A stretch of 6,898 bases of DNA, taken from JALVDI01 sp039186435. Its GTDB lineage: Bacteria; Myxococcota_A; Polyangia; Polyangiales; Houyiibacteriaceae. The DNA is taken from positions 1 to 6,898 of the forward strand of contig JBCDAA010000452.1 in the NCBI GenBank assembly GCA_039186435.1. The letters are read 5' to 3'. The notes beneath the pieces were generated by a model, which searched no databases, had not been told where the DNA came from, and saw nothing but the letters and a program-made list of their open reading frames with translations. The first letter of the stretch is position 1, and each line of letters begins with the position of its first letter. This document shows positions 1 through 6,024 of this stretch, piece by piece. The position numbers were made by a program, and so were the translations under genes.

Positions 1-719
1 CCGGAGTAGTCGTGCTGTCCGACGAGAAGGTGGGTTCCCATGCTCTCGTTGAGAAAGGCGAGGACGCGCGCTTTGGCGAGGCCGCCGGGCGAGAGGTCGT
101 CTTCGCCTGCGTCGAAACCGCCGTCGAAACCGCCGTCTCCTGAATCGCCGTTGCCGGAGTCGCCTGGACCGGAATCGCCGCGGCCGGAGTCGCCGGGGCC
201 GGAGTCGAGAGGTTCGGGGGCGGAAACCGCCTGCGGAACCCAGACGGTGCTGGTGCCGGAGGTTCCCTCGCCGCGTTTCCACCAGCCGCGGCCGTTTCGG
301 ATGCTGAGGGCGCCTCGGCCTTCGAACTGGTTCACGAAGCCGTACTGGCCCGCGTTGTAGGTGCGAATGCGCCAGCGTTTGTCGGCGGCATTCGGCGCCG
401 CGGACGGGTTTGCGACGATTTGGTGGTCCGGTTCGGTGTCGAGGACGCCTCGGTCGGAGCGCTCGCTCACGATCTGATAGTCGCCTTCAGCGGTTGCGAC
501 GAAACGGAACTCGCTCGACGCGCCCGAGGGCGCAGCGACGATTTGCAGTTCACCGTCGTTGCGAACGTCGAGGTAGCCGCCCCGAGTTGGGTTGAAGAGG
601 TGGTAGCGCGTTCCGGCTTGAGGAAAGGACTCGCTCAGGGCGTCTGTGCCGCGGGTTGGCGATTCGTTGCTGCACGCAAACGCGAACACAAGGGCGAGCC
701 AGATGAGGTGGGTGCGCAT
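1..719 (-). CDS. Secreted lipoprotein, beta-trefoil plus GH26-like domain (3' part outside window)
   Basis: The reading frame is open from an ATG at 719 to the window edge (239 complete codons). An N-terminal hydrophobic segment (residues 4-15, IWLALVFAFA) ends at Cys16, which fits a lipoprotein signal peptide, although the residues before Cys are not the canonical LAG/LSG. Residues about 36-160 contain short beta-type blocks (YHLFNPTRGGYLDV, YQIVSERSDRGVLD, YGFVNQFEGRGALSI) that look like three lobes of a ricin-type or fascin-like beta-trefoil, usually a carbohydrate-binding fold. A linker at 172-205 has five DSG triplets and then DGGFDGGFDAG. After it, KARVLAFLNESMGTHLLVGQHDYSG begins a domain resembling the N-terminal strand of GH26-type glycoside hydrolases (the 'GQHD' pattern). 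Inferred role: surface-anchored polysaccharide binding and hydrolysis. The start is supported by GGAGG six bases upstream. It lies 72 bp downstream of the transferase gene on the same strand and may be co-transcribed with it. The catalytic region is outside the window, so the enzyme family is tentative. Confidence 0.7.
   Translation of the reverse strand, partial: MRTHLIWLALVFAFACSNESPTRGTDALSESFPQAGTRYHLFNPTRGGYLDVRNDGELQIVAAPSGASSEFRFVATAEGDYQIVSERSDRGVLDTEPDHQIVANPSAAPNAADKRWRIRTYNAGQYGFVNQFEGRGALSIRNGRGWWKRGEGTSGTSTVWVPQAVSAPEPLDSGPGDSGRGDSGPGDSGNGDSGDGGFDGGFDAGEDDLSPGGLAKARVLAFLNESMGTHLLVGQHDYS
105..206 (-). repeat. Tandem repeat coding for a DSG/DGG linker
   Basis: Short repeats of 12-15 bases encode DSGPG, DSGRG, DSGPG, DSGNG and DSGDG, followed by two copies of a 12-base unit encoding GGFD. 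Low-complexity Asp/Ser/Gly linkers between a lipoprotein anchor or binding domain and a catalytic domain are common in myxobacterial secreted proteins. In-frame repeats of this type can change copy number by slippage without breaking the frame. Confidence 0.85.
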
Positions 720-725
720 GAGGAG

Positions 726-730
726 CCTCC
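726..730 (-). promoter_or_regulatory. Ribosome binding site of the lipoprotein gene
   Basis: GGAGG on the minus strand, six bases before the ATG at 719. It fixes the start of the lipoprotein, and the signal peptide begins directly after it. Confidence 0.75.
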
Positions 731-791
731 GTCAACGAAGTCTCCGGTGACGCTTCCGCCGACGCGACTGACACTCGCTGACAACCGGCGA

Positions 792-2360
792 TCAGCTTTT
801 GACGCGGCGCACGCAACCATCCTTGCGCGGATCGGAACCGCCCTCGAGAGGTGATTCGATCAACACGGCCTGCGCGCCTCCAAAACCGACGGGCTCATCG
901 ACGACGCGATGGCCGCGGGCTTCGAGGCCTTCACGTGCGTTTGCGTCAAACCCGTCTTCGAGACGAATGCGGTCGCTGCCCAGCCAGCGAAAGCGTGGCG
1001 CGTCGATCGCCTCCTGCGGCGTCATCCCGTGGTCGATCAGGTTCACGAGGATCTGCACCTGCGCTTGGGGCTGTTGAAATCCGCCCACCACGCCGAAAAC
1101 CAGCCAAGGCTTCTCGCTGCGAAAGACCATCGCGGGAATGATCGTGTGATAAGGGCGCGCGCCAGGCGCGAGGGCGCCCGGGTGTGCCGGGTCGGAGAAG
1201 AAGAGTGCGCCGCGGTTCTGCAGGCAGATGCCGTCGACCACGACGCCGGAACCAAAGTGCATGTAGACGCTGCTGATGAGGGAGCACGCGTTGCCCTCCC
1301 CATCGACGACCGCCACGTAGACCGTATCGCCGGCCGGTCGCCTCGGGGCGGCAGGATGTTCGGTGGCTCGCTTCTGGGCTTCGAGGGCGTCGACGCGGGA
1401 CTCGAGGGCGTCCGGGTCGAGGAGCGCGGTGACGTTGCTCTTTTCGGGATCGCCCACGAGAGGCTGCGCGTCGCCGAACGCGATCTTCAGCGCCTCGATT
1501 TGAAGATGCGCGCGCTCCGCGGGGGAAAGATCTGCGAGAGGAAACTCGTCGAGGAGCGCGAGCGCTTCGAGCACCACAATGCCCTGGCCGTTCGGCGGAA
1601 GCTCCACCACCGTGTGACCGCGGTAGTGGCCTTCCAATGGAGTCACCCACTCGCCAGTGTGTTCGGCGAGGTCTTCCTTCGTGAGCCAGCCGCCAAGTTC
1701 GTGGCTTCGTTTCGCGATTTCGTCCGCGAGGGCTCCACGATAGAACACCTCCGGTCCGCCTTCCGCGATCGCGCGAAGACTTGCGGCAAGGGCGGGCTGA
1801 CGAAACTCCTGTCCAGCGATCGGGGCGGGTAGATAGACGTCGGCGCCTTCGCCCGCCGTGAGGGTTGGTTCGGCTTTGGCCCAATCGCGAGCGACGATCG
1901 GGGTCAGGGCGAAACCCTCCGCGGCTTCGATCGCGGGCGCGAGCGCATCGGCGAAGCTGCGCTTGCCAAAGCGTTCGAGGAGGGTGGCGTAGGCGTCGAC
2001 CGCCCCGGGCACCGTTACGGAGAGAATCCCGCGTTCGGGGACGTCGTGAAGCCCTCGCGCTTTGAGGTCGGCGAGCGTTGCGGCCTTCGGGGCGCGCCCG
2101 CTTCCGTTGTAGCCGTGAAGCGCCCGCTCGGTGGCGTCCCAGACCAGGGCAAAACAGTCGCCGCCGATGCTGGTGCTCATCGGATCGACCACGCCGAGTA
2201 CGGCCGCGGCGGTCACGGCCGCGTCGACAGCGTTGCCGCCTTGGCGAAGGACTTCTGCGGCTGCGTCCGCGGCGCGTGGATGACTGGTGGCGACCATGCC
2301 TTCAGGCGGCAGCGCCTCGAGGGGCGGAGCATCGTCAACTGCGGCCGTGATTCCCGACAT
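792..2360 (-). CDS. Gamma-glutamyltransferase family protein, cytosolic YwrD-like
   Basis: A 522-residue Ntn-hydrolase of the gamma-glutamyltransferase family. These proteins self-cleave before a threonine, which then acts as the nucleophile that transfers or hydrolyses gamma-glutamyl groups of glutathione-like substrates. Seen: GMVATSHPRAAD and GGNAVDAAVTAAAVLG (about residues 21-55), IGGDCF (65-70), NGSGRAP with a likely substrate-binding Arg at 89, and GDTVYVAVVDGEGNACSLISS with the predicted catalytic Thr at 346. These are followed by FGSGVVVDGICLQNRGALF, GARPYHTIIPAM and GVVGGFQQPQAQVQ. Cleavage would give subunits of about 345 and 177 residues. There is no signal peptide, unlike periplasmic GGT, and the GDT-Y-VVD and LQNRGA patterns fit the YwrD-like branch, whose substrate is not well defined. 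ATG 2360 was chosen because upstream residues in the open frame are basic and unrelated to the family, and a promoter lies directly upstream. An alternative start is ATG 2297 (MVATSHP). Confidence 0.92.
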   Translation of the reverse strand: MSGITAAVDDAPPLEALPPEGMVATSHPRAADAAAEVLRQGGNAVDAAVTAAAVLGVVDPMSTSIGGDCFALVWDATERALHGYNGSGRAPKAATLADLKARGLHDVPERGILSVTVPGAVDAYATLLERFGKRSFADALAPAIEAAEGFALTPIVARDWAKAEPTLTAGEGADVYLPAPIAGQEFRQPALAASLRAIAEGGPEVFYRGALADEIAKRSHELGGWLTKEDLAEHTGEWVTPLEGHYRGHTVVELPPNGQGIVVLEALALLDEFPLADLSPAERAHLQIEALKIAFGDAQPLVGDPEKSNVTALLDPDALESRVDALEAQKRATEHPAAPRRPAGDTVYVAVVDGEGNACSLISSVYMHFGSGVVVDGICLQNRGALFFSDPAHPGALAPGARPYHTIIPAMVFRSEKPWLVFGVVGGFQQPQAQVQILVNLIDHGMTPQEAIDAPRFRWLGSDRIRLEDGFDANAREGLEARGHRVVDEPVGFGGAQAVLIESPLEGGSDPRKDGCVRRVKS

Positions 2361-2397
2361 GGCGGGAGATACTATGCTTCCTTCATGTCGCTGCCTA
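2347..2397. promoter_or_regulatory. Overlapping bidirectional promoter, both genes probably leaderless
   Basis: Only 24 bp separate the two divergent start codons (ATG 2360 minus, ATG 2385 plus). Within this gap ATACTAT gives TACTAT on the plus strand (2370-2375) and TAGTAT on the minus strand (2374-2369), each matching the -10 consensus at T1, A2, A5 and T6. Seventeen bases away, the minus strand has TAGGCA (2397-2392, 4 of 6 with TTGACA) and the plus strand has the weaker GTGATT (2347-2352). Expected transcription starts fall within a few bases of each ATG. No Shine-Dalgarno is placed correctly for either gene: the only plus-strand GGGAG is 16 bases from the ATG. The two -10 boxes share bases, so polymerase could probably occupy only one direction at a time. 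Confidence 0.5.
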
Positions 2398-3014
2398 CGC
2401 TGGCGTCTGTTCGGCAAGCTCTCTCTCGGCACGAGCGTCGGGAACTTCCTGCGCTTCCAGGTCGAACCAACCACCTTTCGGCGGGGGTGCTCGTTCCGCT
2501 TCGGTGGCGTGAGGATGTGGAGGTGCTGCTCACCTTGCGCACGTCACACCTCAGTTTGCATGCGGGGGAAATCAGCTTTCCGGGAGGACGGCGCGACGCG
2601 GAGGACGTGAACCTGGAGGCGACTGCGCTTCGGGAGGCCCGCGAGGAGATCGGCCTCATGAGTGCGGAAGTCATTGGGCGGCTTTCGAGCATTCCGCTCT
2701 ACACCAGCGACTACCGTCTTGATCCTTACGTTGCGCATGTTGGGGAGACGCAGCTTGCGATCAATCCCGATGAGGTAGAGCGGCTTGTGGTGGTTGGCGT
2801 TCGGGAGATTCTCGACCGCGACGTGCAGCATGGGATTCCCTGGGAGCATGCGGGGCAGCGCTACCTGGCGCCGGTGTTCGAAACAGAGGCGCGCCTCGTG
2901 TTTGGTGGGACCGCGTATGCCCTGTGGGAGCTCGTTCAGGTGTTGGCGCCAGCGTTCGAGCGACCGACGCCAGCGCTCACACCGGGCAAGTACAGCTGGC
3001 AAGACGTGCTGTGA
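2385..3014 (+). CDS. Nudix hydrolase, CoA pyrophosphatase (NudL/YeaB type)
   Basis: A 209-residue Nudix protein. The NudL/YeaB family splits coenzyme A and its derivatives into phosphopantetheine and adenosine 3',5'-bisphosphate in the cytosol, with Mg2+ or Mn2+. The UPF0035-type signature is present: LLTLRTSHLSLHAGEISFPGG (48-68), then D71-A-E-D, then ALREAREEIGL (81-91), the Nudix helix carrying metal-binding Glu residues (Glu84, Glu87, Glu88). The extra residues between FPGG and the REXXEE helix, compared with a standard Nudix box, are characteristic of this CoA branch. YTSDYRLDPYVAHV (106-119) matches the following conserved strand. The length is normal for the family. ATG 2385 was chosen because the family starts near here and a promoter overlaps the gap; the frame stays open further upstream, but that sequence lies inside the opposing gene. 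The stop codon lies inside the first hairpin of repeat array 1. Confidence 0.92.
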   Translation: MSLPTLASVRQALSRHERRELPALPGRTNHLSAGVLVPLRWREDVEVLLTLRTSHLSLHAGEISFPGGRRDAEDVNLEATALREAREEIGLMSAEVIGRLSSIPLYTSDYRLDPYVAHVGETQLAINPDEVERLVVVGVREILDRDVQHGIPWEHAGQRYLAPVFETEARLVFGGTAYALWELVQVLAPAFERPTPALTPGKYSWQDVL

Positions 3015-3346
3015 ACGCCGTTCGCAACTGACCCGACTTTTCGGTACCTAGTACGCTAACCGCGAACACCATTCGCAACTGACCCGACTTTTGGGTACCT
3101 GGTAGGGGGGTCGCAAACGGGCAGGGTCGCAAACGCCCGCAACTGACCCGACTTTTCGGTACCCGACCCGACTTTTCGGTACCTGGTGCGCCAACCGCGA
3201 ACACCATTCGCAACTGACCCGACTCTTGGGTACCGCAACTGACCCGACTTTTCGGTACCTGGTACGCCAACCGCGAACGCCATTCGCAACTGACCCGACT
3301 TTTGGTTACCTGGTAGGGGCAGGTCGCAAACGCGAACGTTGTTCAC
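3011..3346. repeat. Repeat array 1: seven GGTACC-type units in higher-order dimers
   Basis: A 26-bp core runs from CGCAACTGACCC to TTTTCGGTACC. Copies are at 3023-3048, 3074-3099, 3138-3163, 3165-3183 (5'-truncated), 3209-3234, 3234-3259 and 3285-3310. Cores come in pairs 51 bp apart (starts 3023/3074, 3158/3209 and 3234/3285, where 3158 is the virtual start of the truncated copy). Inside each pair lie a T[G/A]GTRCGCYAACC segment and a small hairpin, GCGAA-CRCCA-TTCGC (3062-3076, 3197-3211, 3273-3287). The first member of each pair has CGGTACC. The second has GGGTACC, except the last, which has GGTTACC. After pairs one and three comes TACCTGGTAGGGG with TCGCAAACG (3096-3118, 3307-3331). The array fills the whole gap between two convergent genes. 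It contains no credible gene. Confidence 0.93.
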
Positions 3347-4375
3347 GGGTTCGGCGCGCCCCAGCTCGCCTTCAGCCGACTGCCGAACGCTGCCCGCTCC
3401 GCCAAGCTCAGCTTGGCAATCGCGGCATCGGTACACGAGATCCGAACTCCCATCACCGACCGCCCGCGCACCCAATCCTCGATCGACGCAAAGCGAGGGT
3501 CGACCGTCGCCAAAGGCGCATTGACCACGATGCTTTTGAGCGCCTCCGAAAAGACATCGGGCAAGGACGTGAACTTCCCGCCAACATCAAGCTCCTCCAA
3601 CGACGGCAACGAAACCAACGAGGGCCATTTCTTGACCGCACCTCCAAGGCGCAATACCCGAAGGGCGGGCATCTGGATGGCGTTCCCCAACTTGGAAAGC
3701 TCGATCGACAACACTTCAAGAGTCGCACTCGACCAGAGGTCTTCCGGTAGCGCTTTCACATTCGTTTCCACGGCCTCAAGCACGAAGCGTTGCGCACTCC
3801 CCAAGCGACTCGGGAAGCGCTTTGAGCTTTCGCGTCCACGAGAGTTGCAGCTCCTCAAGCGGCAAGGCTCCGAGCCCTTCTGGAAGCGAAGCGATTCCCG
3901 CGTTCACAATCGTCAGGTGTGTAAGTGCCGGCAAGGTCGCAAGATCACCGGGCAGCGTCTTGATGCGCCGACCTTTGATCGCGAGTCGCTTCAGCCCCTT
4001 GAGTCTCCCCAACCCGTCCGGCACCTGCGTGACCTTCTCGCCGATCGTTAGCTCTTCGAGATGTTCCAGCGCGTACAGAGACTCCCACCCGTCGAACTTC
4101 GGCGACTCGATGAGCACCGACATGAGCGAAGATGTCACCGCGGGCAATCCCGGAATCACCGTCAGCTTCTTGGCCCATTCGTCGATGCGCAGCAGCCGAA
4201 TCTCGTCGAGGAAACCCGTCTGGGCGAGGGCAACGAGATCCTCAGGGGTCGCCTTTGCGCCAGCCCCAAGCTCTCGCGCCTCCGGTCGCCAGGTGAACAG
4301 CGTCTTGTTGGTGATGTCGACGGAAGGCTCATCATCGGGCCATACCGCAACGTACTCGGGAGGCGAAACGCTCAT
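3343..4375 (-). pseudogene. Leucine-rich-repeat protein gene with a frameshift
   Basis: Two overlapping minus-strand frames make one leucine-rich-repeat protein. The first starts at ATG 4375 (an upstream GTG at 4405 is possible) and stops at TGA 3776-3778; the second continues to TGA 3343-3345. Canonical 23-residue repeats start with [LV]P at residues 118, 141, 164 and 187 (VPDGLGRL, LPGDLATL, LPEGLGAL, LPESLGEC). The next one, LPEDLWSSATLEVLSIE, is in the other frame, 67 nt further on instead of 69. Two missing bases therefore restore the period exactly. For example CGTGTGCTTGAG reduced to CGTGCTTGAG would give ATLRVLEAVETN. The N-terminal ~115 residues are not recognised. No signal peptide or transmembrane segment is seen. 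Such proteins usually mediate protein-protein contacts; the partner is unknown. A weak TTGTCG-17-TACCTG promoter lies 6 nt before ATG 4375. A sequencing error would give an intact gene of about 344 residues. Confidence 0.82.
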
Positions 4376-4418
4376 GGCGATCAGGTACCGGCGCCAACTC
4401 CGCACGACAACGAGGTGA

Positions 4419-4462
4419 ATCGGTCGGCGTTCGATTTGCCACCGCGACGCCGTTCAACCGAT
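4419..4462. other. Bulged 12-bp stem-loop between two minus-strand genes
   Basis: ATCGGT (4419-4424) pairs with ACCGAT (4457-4462), and CGGCGT (4425-4430) pairs with ACGCCG (4447-4452). A four-base bulge (4453-4456) interrupts one side, and the loop is 16 bases. It lies 35 bp past the stop codon of the small regulator and 43 bp before ATG 4375 of the leucine-rich-repeat gene. It could be a terminator or mRNA-end structure of the former or a control element of the latter. No T-tract follows on either strand, so a simple intrinsic terminator is not supported. Confidence 0.55.
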
Positions 4463-4497
4463 GGCAGCTGTCCCCTTTGGGCGCTCGCTCGTTTTGA

Positions 4498-4986
4498 TCA
4501 GCGGCCCTTGGGTTCGTCGTCTACAAGTGCGGTGAGCTGAGCGCGAAGGGTCGCGAGGGTCGTGACCAGATCATCGACGTCCGCAAGGAGCGCGCGCGCC
4601 TCCGTGCTGTCGATATCACCGGGAGAATTACTTGTGCGACTTGTTGCGCGAAGAAGCGATGCGGTCATCTGCGCGCTGCGCTCCGCTGCCGAGGCGGCGA
4701 GATGATGCCAGTCCGCAGGGTCGCCTTTGGGAAACGAGACAAACACTCCGCCCGCGACTGCCGCGAGGTGATGCACTGCCGCACGGGCGCCCGCTTCGGT
4801 GAGGCGGACGACGCGGCTGTAGGAGATCTCTGAGGCGTCGTCTGGGTCGGCAAGCGCATAGCAGCGCGTGCGGCTCAGTCCGAGAAGCTCGGTCACCTTA
4901 GGCACGCCGCCACACTCGGCGAACAGTCGGCTCACGACATCGGCGGTGCTTCCATACGCGCGTTCTTTGTTGGGTTCGAAGGCCAC
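4498..4986 (-). CDS. Small helix-turn-helix protein resembling phage CII-type regulators
   Basis: A 162-residue protein starting at GTG 4986. Residues about 13-75 (ADVVSRLFAECGGVPKVTELLGLSRTRCYALADPDDASEISYSRVV) fit a helix-turn-helix with the order 'GG...VxxLLGxSxxxxYxxxDPDD...I'. This order is seen in phage CII/P2-type regulatory proteins and related prophage-derived repressors. It is followed by LTEAGARAAVHHLAAVAGGVFVSFP, again like that family. The C-terminal ~60 residues are helical, with leucines in heptad-like spacing (ALLADVDDLVTTLATLRAQLTALV), and could form a coiled-coil dimer. The start is chosen from a leaderless promoter directly upstream; the frame continues upstream to 5094 but would then overlap the opposite gene and run through its promoter region. 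It is divergent from the SPFH gene and may regulate it or itself. The role is inferred, and no prophage genes are nearby. Confidence 0.72.
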   Translation of the reverse strand: MAFEPNKERAYGSTADVVSRLFAECGGVPKVTELLGLSRTRCYALADPDDASEISYSRVVRLTEAGARAAVHHLAAVAGGVFVSFPKGDPADWHHLAASAAERSAQMTASLLRATSRTSNSPGDIDSTEARALLADVDDLVTTLATLRAQLTALVDDEPKGR

Positions 4987-4992
4987 GGCGCG

Positions 4993-5021
4993 AGTGTAGG
5001 GCGGGACGCGGGGCCTCCCAA
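4993..5021 (-). promoter_or_regulatory. Leaderless promoter of the helix-turn-helix gene
   Basis: On the minus strand TTGGGA (5021-5016) and TACACT (4998-4993) are separated by exactly 17 bases, each matching 4 of 6 consensus positions. The GTG start at 4986 is the seventh base after the -10 box, where transcription would be expected to begin. No Shine-Dalgarno exists upstream of this GTG. Confidence 0.5.
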
Positions 5022-5062
5022 TCCCGCTAGGCAGGACTCTGGTCGTCCTTAGGGTGATGCCC

Positions 5063-5069
5063 AAGGAGG
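5063..5069 (+). promoter_or_regulatory. Strong ribosome binding site of the SPFH gene
   Basis: AAGGAGG lies five bases before ATG 5075, a near-perfect anti-16S match. It decides between this ATG and the in-frame ATG codons at 5054 and 5057, which have no such site and would place the Shine-Dalgarno inside the coding region. Confidence 0.85.
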
Positions 5070-5074
5070 TTTCG

Positions 5075-5989
5075 ATGACACCGGCGCTGGCCATCGTGGT
5101 GATGGTGGTTTTGTTTGTGGTCCTTCCCTGGCTCGCGACGTCGCTGCTTGTGGTTAAGCAAAAGACGGCGGCGATCGTGGAGCTCTTCGGTCGTTTTCAA
5201 TCGACCAAGATGCCGGGGCTGCGACTCAAGGCGCCGTGGCCCTTTGCCATGGAGCGCCGCAACGCGGACGGGACGCGTGTGAACCTTCGCCTACGGGAGT
5301 TGAAGGAGCATGTGTCCGTCAAGACGCGGGACAACGCGTTCGTGAGCTTTCCGGTCGCGGTGCAGTACCGAGTGATGGAGAGCAAGATCAAGGAGGCGTT
5401 CTATGAGCTGGATGACCCGGAAGGACAGATCGTGAGCTTCGTGCTCAACGTTGTCCGAACCGAAGGTGCCAAGCTCACTCTCGAGGAGCTGTATACGGCC
5501 AAGGCCCACGTGGAGCTTGCCGTGAAGGCGGAACTTGAGGATCGGATGTCGAGCTACGGTTTCGAAATCGTTAACGTGCTCGTTGACGAGCCGCAGCCGT
5601 CCCACGAAGTGCAGAACGCGTTCAACCGTGTCATTGCTGCGCAGCGTGAAAAGGAGGCTGCGGAAAACGAAGCGGAGGCACAGCGCATTAGACTTGTGGG
5701 AATCGCTGAGGCGGAGAAGACCAGCAAACGACTGCAGGGCGAAGGAATCGCGGCGCAGCGGCTGGCGATCGCCGAGGGGTATCACGAGGCTATGGACAAG
5801 CTGAAAGTGGCGATGCCGGAGACTAGCGAGGAGACCATTCTCGCGATGCTCATGATGACCAACCATTGGGACACCATTCGCGATGCGGCCCAGGGTCCGG
5901 GTAATGTCATCATGGTCAACGGGTCCGGGGAACAGGCCACCAAGGACCTCGCCAACATGGCGGCGGCTTTTCAGGCGTCCAAGGGTTGA
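5075..5989 (+). CDS. SPFH/band-7 membrane protein (stomatin/HIR-like)
   Basis: A 304-residue SPFH-domain protein. One N-terminal hydrophobic segment (residues 4-27, ALAIVVMVVLFVVLPWLATSLLVV) anchors it in the inner membrane. The SPFH core follows: VKQKTAAIVELFGRF (27-41), MPGLRLKAPWPF, VSVKTRDNAFVSFPVAVQYRV (80-100), EAFYELDDPEGQIVSFVLNVVR (107-128) and SYGFEIVNVLVDEPQPSHEV. An Ala/Glu-rich helix at about 175-250 (AAQREKEAAENEAEAQRIRL, AEAEKTSKRLQGEGIAAQRLAIAEGY) is the usual oligomerising coiled coil. It ends with TILAMLMMTNHWDTIRDAA and a short NVIMVNGSG strand. The order and wording are closest to the plant HIR / prokaryotic slipin group. Members form large ring or cage oligomers on membranes and organise microdomains; the client here is unknown. 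No NfeD partner gene is adjacent. It is divergent from the helix-turn-helix gene, and repeat array 2 begins 5 bp after its stop. Confidence 0.92.
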   Translation: MTPALAIVVMVVLFVVLPWLATSLLVVKQKTAAIVELFGRFQSTKMPGLRLKAPWPFAMERRNADGTRVNLRLRELKEHVSVKTRDNAFVSFPVAVQYRVMESKIKEAFYELDDPEGQIVSFVLNVVRTEGAKLTLEELYTAKAHVELAVKAELEDRMSSYGFEIVNVLVDEPQPSHEVQNAFNRVIAAQREKEAAENEAEAQRIRLVGIAEAEKTSKRLQGEGIAAQRLAIAEGYHEAMDKLKVAMPETSEETILAMLMMTNHWDTIRDAAQGPGNVIMVNGSGEQATKDLANMAAAFQASKG

Positions 5990-5994
5990 GCGCG

Positions 5995-6024
5995 GCGGGG
6001 CGATCGCAAATGTGGTCGCCCCGC
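5995..6024 (+). terminator. Perfect 9-bp GC-rich stem-loop after the SPFH gene
   Basis: GCGGGGCGA (5995-6003) pairs perfectly with TCGCCCCGC (6016-6024) around a 12-base loop, starting 5 bases after the SPFH stop codon. A pyrimidine-rich but not pure T stretch follows (GTTTCTCCTT). It overlaps the first unit of repeat array 2. In the second unit the left arm is degenerate (GCGGTGA), so only this copy pairs fully. It could end SPFH transcription or protect its mRNA 3' end. Confidence 0.45.

Noticed and set aside
420..854. Plus-strand frame of 144 codons
   Set aside because: It lies antisense to the lipoprotein gene, which has a signal peptide, domain structure and a ribosome binding site.
909..1884. 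Long open frames on both strands across the transferase gene
   Set aside because: They are Arg/Ala/Gly-rich shadows of the transferase reading frame in G+C-rich DNA, with no family similarity or start signal.
2361..2474. Extended N-terminus of the transferase up to 2474
   Set aside because: It would overlap the start of the divergent Nudix gene, and the extra residues are basic and foreign to the family.
3011..3346. CRISPR-like array
   Set aside because: The intervals between repeats are themselves repeated and of unequal length, cores even abut or overlap, and no cas gene is present.
2977..3475. Minus-strand frames encoding 17-residue repeats such as GTEKSGQLR
   Set aside because: The 51-bp spacing keeps a frame open by chance, but other junctions change frame, there is no ribosome binding site, and the frames run into the Nudix and leucine-rich-repeat genes.
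4419..4462. Possible tRNA (TTCGATT near a stem)
   Set aside because: The flanking bases do not form a T-arm, and no acceptor, D or anticodon arms can be drawn.
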